Shown here one piece after another: positions 1 to 6,317 of a stretch of 6,781 nucleotides of DNA. The position numbers and the translations under genes are program-made. This DNA is from Prolixibacteraceae bacterium (GTDB taxonomy: Bacteria; Bacteroidota; Bacteroidia; Bacteroidales; Prolixibacteraceae). The stretch covers positions 1 through 6,781 of the forward strand of contig JACMKG010000139.1 in the NCBI GenBank assembly GCA_014380255.1, in the 5' to 3' direction. The notes under the pieces were generated by a model, which saw only the letters and a list, made by a program, of their open reading frames with translations, was not told the DNA's origin and made no database searches. The first letter of the stretch is position 1; every line of letters starts with the position of its first letter.

Positions 1-870
1 ATAGGAGGCTATGTGACGTGGGAAGGTGGGGCTCCAGATCAGAAAGAGATGGTGAGCAGAAACTATGTCAACTACGACTTTATTCCCACCTATAGCCTGA
101 AGATGGTAGCAGGGCGCAATTTCTCTGCAGACTATCCTTCAGACGATAAGGGTTGCATCATCAATGAAACGGCCCTTAAGGTGTTTGGCTGGAAAGAGCC
201 CATAGGCAAGCTGCTCTACCTTTTTGGCAAGCCATACCCTGTAATTGGCGTTGTAAAGGATTTTCATCCATACTCGGCACATAATCTCATTCCCACTTAT
301 GTGATGTTTCTGCAGCCCAATGTGCTGTCGGGAACAAAGCTTCTCACCGTTAGGTTTACCCCCGGAAATGAGCAGAAGGCCCGTCAGATAGCTACCGCAG
401 AGCTGGAAGCGATCTTTCCCAATGATCCCTTTGAGTTCAAGGATTTCAATGTACTTTTCTTTCTGGACGATGCTATTTCATTCTGGGAATCCATGAAGCG
501 ACTGTTCTTCCTGTTTGCTGTAGTAACGCTTCTCATATCATCTTTTGGATTATTTGGCCTTATTCTTTTCACCACCAGGCGCCGTACCAAGGAAATAGGC
601 ATCCGCAAAGTTCTTGGCAGTTCAGTAGCTACTATTTACCAGCAGCTTTCAACAGAGATAATTGGCTTACTGGCATTTGCTGCCCTGGTAGGCTGCCCGG
701 CCGCCTATGTCATTTACAAAACGATGCCCGGTGCTTACAAAGAACCGCTAAGCATATCTGTATTCCTGCTGGCCATTGCACTGGTAGCCCTGGTAGCTTT
801 TATGACTATCAGCTATCATGTGCTCAAGGTAGCTATGAACAACCCGGTGGAGGCGTTAAAGTATGAGTAA
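1..870 (+). CDS. MacB/FtsX-family ABC transporter permease, C-terminal part (5' truncated by window)
   Basis: The reading frame is open from base 1, so the gene begins upstream; 289 residues are visible and it ends at TAA 868-870. The protein is an inner-membrane permease of the MacB/FtsX type, whose relatives work with a separate ATPase and move lipoproteins, peptides or drugs across the envelope; the substrate here cannot be told. The first ~165 residues are the end of the periplasmic MacB_PCD-like domain (NYVNYDF, the M-AGRNFS segment, IINETALK, IGVVKDFH). The FtsX domain follows, with three membrane spans at about 167-191, 217-239 and 251-274. A basic cytoplasmic loop (RRRTKEIGIRKVLGSS) after the first span is the usual coupling segment to the ATPase. 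The end, NPVEALKYE, is typical of the Bacteroidota paralogues of this family. The GTG at 13 is internal, not a start. It is convergent with priA. Family assignment is firm; specific function is unknown. Confidence 0.93.
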   Translation: MGGYVTWEGGAPDQKEMVSRNYVNYDFIPTYSLKMVAGRNFSADYPSDDKGCIINETALKVFGWKEPIGKLLYLFGKPYPVIGVVKDFHPYSAHNLIPTYVMFLQPNVLSGTKLLTVRFTPGNEQKARQIATAELEAIFPNDPFEFKDFNVLFFLDDAISFWESMKRLFFLFAVVTLLISSFGLFGLILFTTRRRTKEIGIRKVLGSSVATIYQQLSTEIIGLLAFAALVGCPAAYVIYKTMPGAYKEPLSISVFLLAIALVALVAFMTISYHVLKVAMNNPVEALKYE

Positions 871-877
871 AGGGGAA

Positions 878-928
878 AGCATGGGGCATGGACGCTTCTA
901 GCATGCTCCTTGCTCCATGCCCCATGCT
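878..928. terminator. Perfect 15-bp inverted repeat between convergent genes, possible bidirectional terminator
   Basis: Arms 878-892 and 914-928 are exact reverse complements (AGCATGGGGCATGGA / TCCATGCCCCATGCT) around a 21-nt loop. The repeat starts 8 bp after the permease stop and ends 24 bp before the priA stop, the usual place for a shared terminator. Neither side has a clean T-run: on the minus strand the arm is followed by TTCCCCTTT, on the plus strand by CTTGCGG. It is therefore not a textbook intrinsic terminator. The right arm is also part of a run of heptamers related to TCCATGC (900-927), so it may simply be an intergenic repeat. Confidence 0.5.
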
Positions 929-952
929 CTTGCGGAGGTCTTGGCCGGGGCC

Positions 953-3436
953 CTACATGGGGTCTACATCGGCATAGACCATTAACTGGCTGTTGTTGGG
1001 CAACGATTTGGCATGGTTGATCACTTCCATGATCCTTGCCTTGGACTCCTGGATTTTGGCATCACGGGGCAACTTGATCAAGATTTCCTTCTGAAACCAG
1101 TTTTGGATACGGCCTACCACAGGGTATTCAGGCCCCAATACATTGAAGTTAAAATAGGTCTTGAAAGCATTGGCCAGGTGGAAAGCCGCTAAATCAAGGC
1201 GTTCCTTGTTCTGATGCTTGACAACAATCTTTATCAAACGGTAATAAGGAGGATACCTGAATATCTTTCTTTCAGCCATCTGCTCGTTAAACAGGCGGTT
1301 GTAGTCGTAACCCATCACATCCTGAATCACGGTATGGTTGGGCTGCGAGGTCTGGATGATCACCTTCCCGCGCTTGTTCTTTCGTCCGGCACGACCACTT
1401 ACCTGCATGATCAGCTGGAAGCTTCGTTCGTAAGACCTGAAGTCGGGGTAATTCAGCAAGTTATCGGCATTCAGCACCCCTACTACCTTCACATGGTCGA
1501 AATCCAGTCCTTTGGTAATCATCTGGGTGCCCACCAGGATGTCGATCTTACGGGTTTCAAAGTTCCAGATCAGTTGCTCGTAGGCCCTTTTGGCACGCGT
1601 TGTATCAAGGTCCATACGGTCTATGCGCGCTTCAGGAAAGAGCAGGCGTATTTCATCTTCAATCTTTTCCGTTCCAAAGCCACGGGGTTTGATATCATCC
1701 GAACCACACTCTTCGCAGCGGAAGATTAGGGAAGTGGTATTTCCGCAGTAATGGCACACCAGGCTCGACTGGCTTTTATGGTACGTCTTGCTGACATCGC
1801 AGTTCTTGCACTTGGGAATCCATCCGCAGTTAACACACTGTACATAAGGTGCAAAGCCCCGCCTGTTCTGGAATAGGATGACCTGTTCCTTGTTGGCAAG
1901 CGCCTCGGCAATCTCATTGTAAAGCTCGGGAGTGAAGACCGACCTCATTTGCCTACGTTTGTATGCCTGCTGCATATCGGCCACCATCATCTCGGGCATC
2001 TCGATTCCCTGGAAGCGTTCGGTAAGGTTCACAAGGCCGTATTTGTTGCTTCGTGCATTGAAATAAGTCTCGTAGGAAGGAGTAGCAGATCCCAGCAGCA
2101 CCTTGGCATCATGCAGGTTACCCATCAGGATAGCCATGTCGCGCGCATTGTAACGAGGTGCGGGATCGAACTGCTTGTAAGAATTCTCATGCTCTTCATC
2201 CACGATGATTAATCCAAGGTTCTTAAAAGGAAGGAATATGGCAGAACGGGCACCCAGGATAAGCTTGTATTGCTGACCGGTGCGTCCAGGCTTTTCATTG
2301 AGCACATTAAACCATATCTCGACCCTTTCGGCATCGTTGAACTTTGAATGATAGATACCTGCCAGATCACCGAAAGCAACCTTCAGGCGGTTGATGATCT
2401 GGGTGGTGAGCCCTATCTCGGGAACCAGATACAGCACCTGTTTGCCCTGTTTAAGCTGTTCTTCAATCAGCTTGATATAAATCTCTGTCTTACCGCTCGA
2501 TGTGACTCCGTAGAGCAGCACCGTGGCCTGACTTTCAAATTGCTGCTTTATCTCATCCAACGCTTTTTGTTGCGGATCAGAAAGCTCCTTGATCATCAGG
2601 TCAGGATTCTCAAAACGCTCTATTCGTCCTACTTCATGGGTGAATACCTGAAGGATATTCTTCTCCTCCAGACCCTTTAGAACGCTGTCGGCAGTATCTG
2701 CTATTTCCAGCAGATCCTTCTTAATAATCTCATCCGTTCCACTGTTGCCATGAATGGTTTCAGCCAGAAAGACCTTCAGCAGATGTTCCTGCTTTTTAGC
2801 CCTTTTAAGCAAATCAAGCGCCTCGGTGAGTTTCTCATCCGAATTATAATCAGGATGTAGCCTGACCATATTCACCAGTCGTGGCTTGTAGCCTTCACGA
2901 ATCTGTTCCTCCACCACTACCGCATTCTTTTCAAGCAGCAGCTTAAGAACAGGAAGAGAAGACTTCTGGCCAAGGAATATATTAAGATCCTGAATAGTAA
3001 CTGTCTTACGGCTTTCGAGCAACAGCAGGATGGAGTTTTCCTTATCATTCAGCCCATCGGGTACTGGTGCATCCTGTGCAAGGCTTATTCTGGTCTGGCT
3101 CTCCAGCTTCAGCCCGGTAGGCAGGGCAGCCTTGAACACTTCACCCAGGGTACAGCAATAGTAGCTGGCTATCCACTCCCACAGCTTAAGCTGCTTCTGA
3201 TCGATGATAGGCTCCTCGTCGAGTATAGCATCGATATCCTTGATCTCGAAATCACCCGATGGGGCATTCTCATGCAATCGGTATACCAGGGCTGAATAAA
3301 ACTTACGGCTACCAAACTGCACAATGACACGAATGCCAGTTTTTATCTTCAACTGGAAATCCCTTGGCACCCGGTAGGTGTAATAATTAGCCAAAGGCAA
3401 AGGCAATATAAGGTCGGCAAACAGATCTGTACTCAT
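953..3436 (-). CDS. priA: Primosomal protein N' (replication-restart 3'-5' helicase PriA)
   Basis: PriA recognises stalled or repaired forks and reloads the replicative helicase. The 827 residues hold an N-terminal DNA-binding region (about 1-110), a linker/winged-helix-like part, then a superfamily 2 helicase core. Visible motifs are Walker A GVTSSGKT (310-317), DEEH Walker B (413-416), motif III GSATPS (449-454), motif V GTQMITKG (636-643) and motif VI SGRAGR (680-685). Eight cysteines in four CxxC pairs (534/537, 543/546, 561/564, 574/577) form the family's zinc-binding insert. A C-terminal domain follows. It is about 95 residues longer than the E. coli protein, as is usual in Bacteroidota, with the extra length mainly before the helicase core. 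The ATG at 3436 fits because MSTDLFADLILPLPL matches the normal PriA N-terminus; no Shine-Dalgarno precedes it. All catalytic and zinc motifs are intact. The gene lies 311 bp from pfkA, so it probably has its own promoter. Confidence 0.97.
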   Translation of the reverse strand: MSTDLFADLILPLPLANYYTYRVPRDFQLKIKTGIRVIVQFGSRKFYSALVYRLHENAPSGDFEIKDIDAILDEEPIIDQKQLKLWEWIASYYCCTLGEVFKAALPTGLKLESQTRISLAQDAPVPDGLNDKENSILLLLESRKTVTIQDLNIFLGQKSSLPVLKLLLEKNAVVVEEQIREGYKPRLVNMVRLHPDYNSDEKLTEALDLLKRAKKQEHLLKVFLAETIHGNSGTDEIIKKDLLEIADTADSVLKGLEEKNILQVFTHEVGRIERFENPDLMIKELSDPQQKALDEIKQQFESQATVLLYGVTSSGKTEIYIKLIEEQLKQGKQVLYLVPEIGLTTQIINRLKVAFGDLAGIYHSKFNDAERVEIWFNVLNEKPGRTGQQYKLILGARSAIFLPFKNLGLIIVDEEHENSYKQFDPAPRYNARDMAILMGNLHDAKVLLGSATPSYETYFNARSNKYGLVNLTERFQGIEMPEMMVADMQQAYKRRQMRSVFTPELYNEIAEALANKEQVILFQNRRGFAPYVQCVNCGWIPKCKNCDVSKTYHKSQSSLVCHYCGNTTSLIFRCEECGSDDIKPRGFGTEKIEDEIRLLFPEARIDRMDLDTTRAKRAYEQLIWNFETRKIDILVGTQMITKGLDFDHVKVVGVLNADNLLNYPDFRSYERSFQLIMQVSGRAGRKNKRGKVIIQTSQPNHTVIQDVMGYDYNRLFNEQMAERKIFRYPPYYRLIKIVVKHQNKERLDLAAFHLANAFKTYFNFNVLGPEYPVVGRIQNWFQKEILIKLPRDAKIQESKARIMEVINHAKSLPNNSQLMVYADVDPM

Positions 3437-3555
3437 CGTATGTGCAAAATTCCGAAAAAGATTCCTGAAATTAATCGTTTGTTCATGAATGTTTGCATAT
3501 TATTCCTGAAAGCTTACGGCAATAAAGGGTGAATGGATGCATTTCAGGTCATCAC
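3437..3555 (-). other. priA upstream region, no gene seen
   Basis: This 119-bp stretch lies between the priA start codon and repeat element A and should hold the priA promoter. I see no convincing Bacteroidota promoter pair (TTTG ... TAnnTTTG); the nearest -7 match on the minus strand is GAATTTTG just upstream of the ATG and it lacks a clear -33 partner. The motif CCTGAAA occurs at 3464-3470 and 3505-3511 and in inverse as TTTCAGG at 3542-3548. No small reading frame is supported. Confidence 0.4.
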
Positions 3556-3744
3556 ATTTACAATTAGACGATTTACAATTTACTATTTATGCTTTGAGCA
3601 TTGGCATGAACCCTCAAACGTTTTCAAACAATCAAACGTTTTCAACATTTCTAACCATACAACTATTTAACCATTCAGCTGTCGATGCTATACCCAATCA
3701 ATTCCGCAGGCAAATAGTAAATCGTAAATCGTCTAATTGTAAAT
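3556..3744. repeat. Repeat element A: 189-bp MITE-like element with 33-bp terminal inverted repeats
   Basis: The left arm 3556-3588 and right arm 3712-3744 are reverse complements over 33 bp with one mismatch. The arms are AT-rich and made of repeated GTAAAT/ATTTAC words. The interior holds an AAC-phased tract (about 3612-3676) and a conserved, more GC-rich block near the right end. A second copy at 4884-5073 is about 90% identical, including an uninterrupted 36-bp identical run (3687-3722 equals 5016-5051). It contains no plausible gene. The element ends 3 bp from the pfkA stop codon (3748-3750). No target-site duplication is obvious. It resembles a non-autonomous transposon (MITE), but an intergenic structured repeat of another kind is equally possible. 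Confidence 0.85.
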
Positions 3745-3747
3745 ATA

Positions 3748-4767
3748 CTAGATATTAATCAGCTTCTGGATATCCAACAGGTGACCATCGATTGGATTAT
3801 GCGCCTTGACAGCCTTGTTGAATGGGATGTGGACAATCTTTTCGTTATTGAGCCCGATCATGATGCTTTTTTGGTCATCCAGGAGGGCATCTATGGCAGC
3901 TACACCCATTTTGGTGGCATTCACCCTGTCTTTGGCTGTAGGGCTTCCACCGCGCTGTATATGGCCTAAAATAGACACACGCACATCCAGATCGGGATGA
4001 TCCTTGCTTACCTGTCCTGCTACCTTTATGGCACCCCCGGCTTCTTCACCTTCAGCCACCATGATGATACCACTTGATTCCTTTTTCTTATAGCCTTCGC
4101 TGAGGAATTTCTCCAGCTGTTCATACTGCAGATCAGACTCAGGGATCATGATTGCTTCAGCACCGCAGGCAATTCCGCTGGTAAGGGCCAGCAGGCCGGC
4201 CTCACGGCCCATTACCTCTACAAAAAAGATACGCCCGTGCGATCTGGCAGTATCCTTTATCTTATCGACCGCCTGCATCACGGTATTCAGGGCCGTATCG
4301 TAGCCGATGGTATAATCGGTGCCAAACAGGTCATTGTCGATAGTGGCAGGAATGCCCACAAAGGGGATGCTGTATTCCTGCGAGAGAACCAATGCGCCGG
4401 TAAATGAGCCATCACCGCCAATAACGACAACAGCGTCGATATCAGCATCCTTGAGTTGCTTGTATGCCTTTTCTCGGCCTTCAACGGTTTTGAATTCACT
4501 GCTGCGTGCTGTTTTAAGGATAGTGCCACCCAGATGAAGAATACCGCTTACATCAGAGGATTTCAAGGTAATAAAATCGCCTTCAATCATTCCCTGCAGT
4601 CCACGGCGGATACCTACCACCTCCAGGTTATTGGCAATAGCAGCACGGGTTACCGCACGGATGGCTGCATTCATGCCTGGAGCATCGCCTCCGGAAGTAA
4701 ATACGCCTATTTTTTTTAGTTTCTTTCTCATTAGAGAAACGTCTGGTTTTGTTTCTTTTTTAGCCAT
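3748..4767 (-). CDS. pfkA: ATP-dependent 6-phosphofructokinase
   Basis: It phosphorylates fructose 6-phosphate to fructose 1,6-bisphosphate, the committing step of glycolysis, in the cytoplasm. Group A PFK motifs are present in order: ATP loop GGDAPGMN (26-33), GGDGS (117-121), the catalytic segment PATIDND (140-146, with T142, catalytic-base D144 and metal-linked D146), MGREAG (186-191) and substrate-binding HIQRGGSP (269-276). Gly at 120 and Ala at 141, instead of Asp and Lys, point to ATP rather than pyrophosphate as phosphoryl donor. The ATG at 4767 gives 339 residues with a basic 12-residue N-terminal extension; the ATG at 4731 (MRKKLKKIGVFTSGGD) would give 327 residues, closer to the usual length, and may be the true start. 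Neither has a Shine-Dalgarno. A weak promoter candidate is TACTTTAT (minus strand, 4800-4807) with TTTG (4824-4827). Repeat elements flank the gene on both sides. Confidence 0.97.
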   Translation of the reverse strand: MAKKETKPDVSLMRKKLKKIGVFTSGGDAPGMNAAIRAVTRAAIANNLEVVGIRRGLQGMIEGDFITLKSSDVSGILHLGGTILKTARSSEFKTVEGREKAYKQLKDADIDAVVVIGGDGSFTGALVLSQEYSIPFVGIPATIDNDLFGTDYTIGYDTALNTVMQAVDKIKDTARSHGRIFFVEVMGREAGLLALTSGIACGAEAIMIPESDLQYEQLEKFLSEGYKKKESSGIIMVAEGEEAGGAIKVAGQVSKDHPDLDVRVSILGHIQRGGSPTAKDRVNATKMGVAAIDALLDDQKSIMIGLNNEKIVHIPFNKAVKAHNPIDGHLLDIQKLINI

Positions 4768-4883
4768 TGTGATAATTATATGTGGATTGAAATTGACTGA
4801 TAAAGTAAGGGAATTAATCGAAACAAAAGAATGAATACAGGAAATAAACGTAAGGGATTTCCTAATATGTTAATGTTAAAACA
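4768..4883 (-). other. pfkA upstream region, no gene seen
   Basis: This AT-rich 116-bp leader lies between the pfkA start and repeat element B. Apart from the weak TTTG / TACTTTAT pair noted under pfkA, no operator, riboswitch or small gene is recognisable. Confidence 0.35.
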
Positions 4884-5073
4884 ATTTACGATTAGACGAT
4901 TTACAATTTACTATTTTAAGCTTTGAATATCGGCATGATCCCTCAAACGTATTCAAACAATCAAACTATTTCAACGTTTCTAACCATACAACCATTTAAC
5001 CATTCAGTTGTCGAGGCTATACCCAATCAATTCCGCAGGCAAATAGTAAATAGTAAATTGTCTAATCGTAAAT
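4884..5073. repeat. Repeat element B: 190-bp copy of element A
   Basis: The terminal inverted repeats 4884-4916 and 5041-5073 match at 31 of 33 positions. By eye the element differs from copy A (3556-3744) by about 16 substitutions and one or two single-base indels. It lies in the same orientation as A and ends 4 bp from the ispH stop codon (5078-5080). The interior again carries an AAC-phased tract (about 4931-5005). The conserved right-hand block (5016-5051) is identical to that of A. Differences between the copies include paired changes in both arms that preserve complementarity (CAATTAG/CTAATTG in A, CGATTAG/CTAATCG in B). Confidence 0.85.
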
Positions 5074-5077
5074 AAAT

Positions 5078-5935
5078 TTACTCATATTTCCTGATTTGGG
5101 CTGCTACCTTGTCCATCAGCCATTGCGGTGTAGAGGTGGCTCCACAGATTCCAACAGTCTCAATCCTTGTAAACCAGCCTGGCTGCAAATCATCGGGTGA
5201 AGAGACAAAATAACTGCGTCCGTTGTGTTGCTTGCAGACATTAAATAGCACCCTGGCATTGGAACTACTTTGTCCTCCCACAAAGATGATTACCTCATAC
5301 CTAATGGCAAACTTTTGTAGATAAATAACCCGGTTGGATACCTGGCGGCAAATAGTGTCGTGTGCTTCAATCACTCCCTTTTGCGATTGGCTTTGGATGT
5401 TTGCAGAAAGCTTTTTGAATTCGTCAACCGATTTGGTGGTCTGTGAGAATAATACTACCGGACGATTGGGATCAATCTTCTGCAGGTCTTCCGAATGCTC
5501 CACTATGATGGCTTCATTGTTGGTCTGCCCCATCAGGCCGTTCACTTCCGCATGGCCTTTGTGGCCGAAAATAACGACCTGCCCGTTTTCATTGCTCATC
5601 GTCTCAGCTGCCTTTTTAACTCTTTGCTGAAGTTTTAATACTACCGGGCAAGTAGCATCGATGAGTGTAATATTGTTCTGACGAGCATATTCGTACGTAG
5701 AAGGAGGTTCTCCGTGAGCCCGGATCAATACCTTGCAGTCTTTCAGTTTGAAGAATTCATCGTGGGTGATGGTTATTAAGCCTATCTCCTGAAGTCGGTT
5801 TACTTCCAGCTCATTGTGCACAATATGGCCCAATGAATAAAGCTTATTTTCAGTATTCAATGTCTCTTCAGCCTTGCCTATCGCATTGAGCACCCCGAAA
5901 CAAAAACCAGACTTTTGATCAACTTCAACTAACAA
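5078..5935 (-). CDS. ispH: 4-hydroxy-3-methylbut-2-enyl diphosphate reductase
   Basis: This iron-sulfur enzyme (LytB) performs the last step of the MEP pathway, reducing HMBPP to isopentenyl and dimethylallyl diphosphate. The three cluster cysteines are C12 (SGFCFGV), C96 (DATCPVV) and C196 (HDTICRQVSNR). Substrate-pocket residues are visible as H40 (IVHNE), H74 (RAHGEPP), H128 and E130 (GHKGHAEV), T166/T167 (SQTTKS), S223-N226 (GGQSSSN) and S268 (CGATSTP). At 285 residues it is a normal single-domain IspH. The best start is TTG at 5935-5933: it puts the first cysteine at position 12, as in E. coli, and no ATG or GTG lies between it and the in-frame stop TAA at 5950-5948. That stop lies inside the truncated repeat end (5946-5988), so the repeat abuts the gene. 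The neighbour cmk lies upstream in the same direction, an arrangement I recall from Bacteroides genomes. Confidence 0.96.
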   Translation of the reverse strand: MLVEVDQKSGFCFGVLNAIGKAEETLNTENKLYSLGHIVHNELEVNRLQEIGLITITHDEFFKLKDCKVLIRAHGEPPSTYEYARQNNITLIDATCPVVLKLQQRVKKAAETMSNENGQVVIFGHKGHAEVNGLMGQTNNEAIIVEHSEDLQKIDPNRPVVLFSQTTKSVDEFKKLSANIQSQSQKGVIEAHDTICRQVSNRVIYLQKFAIRYEVIIFVGGQSSSNARVLFNVCKQHNGRSYFVSSPDDLQPGWFTRIETVGICGATSTPQWLMDKVAAQIRKYE

Positions 5936-5945
5936 AACTAAAAAG

Positions 5946-5988
5946 ATTTACAATTAGACAATTTACGATTTATGCTTTGAACATCGAA
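5946..5988. repeat. Repeat element C: truncated end of the A/B element
   Basis: This 43-bp stretch matches the left end of elements A and B (ATTTACAATTAGAC, then ATTTACGATT and TATGCTTTGA.CAT), with about seven bases missing around the TACTATTT part of the inverted repeat. Similarity stops near 5988, where the sequence leads into a different repeat at 5994. No right arm follows, so this is a solo end or deletion remnant. It has the same orientation as A and B, but sits at the start of ispH instead of after a stop codon. Confidence 0.7.
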
Positions 5989-5993
5989 TTAAC

Positions 5994-6112
5994 TATTCCG
6001 TCCGAAATAACATTTGCTCTTTGTTCATCATCCTACGCGGACGGGGTATCGCCTCCGTTTTCATTAGCTACTAAGGTAAAAATAACTTTCAATAAGGTTT
6101 CTTTTGCAAGCC
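5994..6112. repeat. Second repeat family, copy 1 (CCGTCCG...CGGACGG core)
   Basis: A 48-bp core (5997-6044) matches 6321-6368 at 42 of 48 positions without gaps. CCGTCCG (5998-6004) and CGGACGG (6038-6044) form 7-bp inverted ends around a 33-nt loop. Weaker similarity continues for about 65 bp on the right at constant offset: TACTAAGGT (6069-6077), GGTTT (6096-6100) and TTGCAAGCC (6104-6112) reappear in copy 2 with a single one-base shift. The whole repeat is about 119 bp. It is unrelated to elements A-C. Confidence 0.75.
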
Positions 6113-6198
6113 CTTCTTTTCCAGCTTCTTATTTGTTATTCCTTTTTAACTTCTTCCTTCTGCCAGGCTGTCCTATAATCCTACCGCTTCTGTTCAAC

Positions 6199-6248
6199 GC
6201 CGGCATCGGGTCCTGTGACTTCCAGTCGCAGTGTATACCCTGCCAGGC
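6199..6248. other. GC-rich 50-nt stem-loop of unknown role
   Basis: Four helical segments stack: GCC 6199-6201 with GGC 6246-6248, GGCA 6202-6205 with TGCC 6241-6244, GGGT 6208-6211 with ACCC 6237-6240, and CTGTGACT 6213-6220 with AGTCGCAG 6224-6231 (one G-T wobble, TCC loop). This makes about 19 base pairs interrupted by small bulges and one 5-nt internal loop side. It lies in the 205-bp gap between the two copies of the second repeat, in otherwise AT-rich DNA. Neither side has a T-run, so it is not a standard intrinsic terminator. It could be a remnant of a mobile element or a structured RNA segment. Confidence 0.5.
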
Positions 6249-6317
6249 ACCGGCAATGTCAAGAAATGACTGACAATCAGGCAACATGCTGTTTTACGCT
6301 CTATGCATCATTCCAGA

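Noticed and set aside
1214..1729. 171-residue plus-strand open frame opposite priA
   Set aside because: It is antisense to the conserved helicase motifs V and VI and the zinc region of priA, so its openness is explained by the codon use of that gene.
3537..3758. 73-residue plus-strand open frame over element A
   Set aside because: It is the translation of element A itself, and copy B differs from A by one or two single-base indels; no support for a protein.
3550..5080. Target-site duplications around elements A and B
   Set aside because: The bases just outside the arms (TCAC/ATAC for A, AACA/AAAT for B) do not match, so recent transposition cannot be claimed from the flanks.
5977..6273. 98-residue plus-strand open frame in the cmk-ispH gap
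   Set aside because: It starts at the junction of a repeat fragment and runs through repeat copy 1 and the hairpin; the translation is low-complexity (serine, phenylalanine, leucine) with no recognisable motif and no ribosome binding site.
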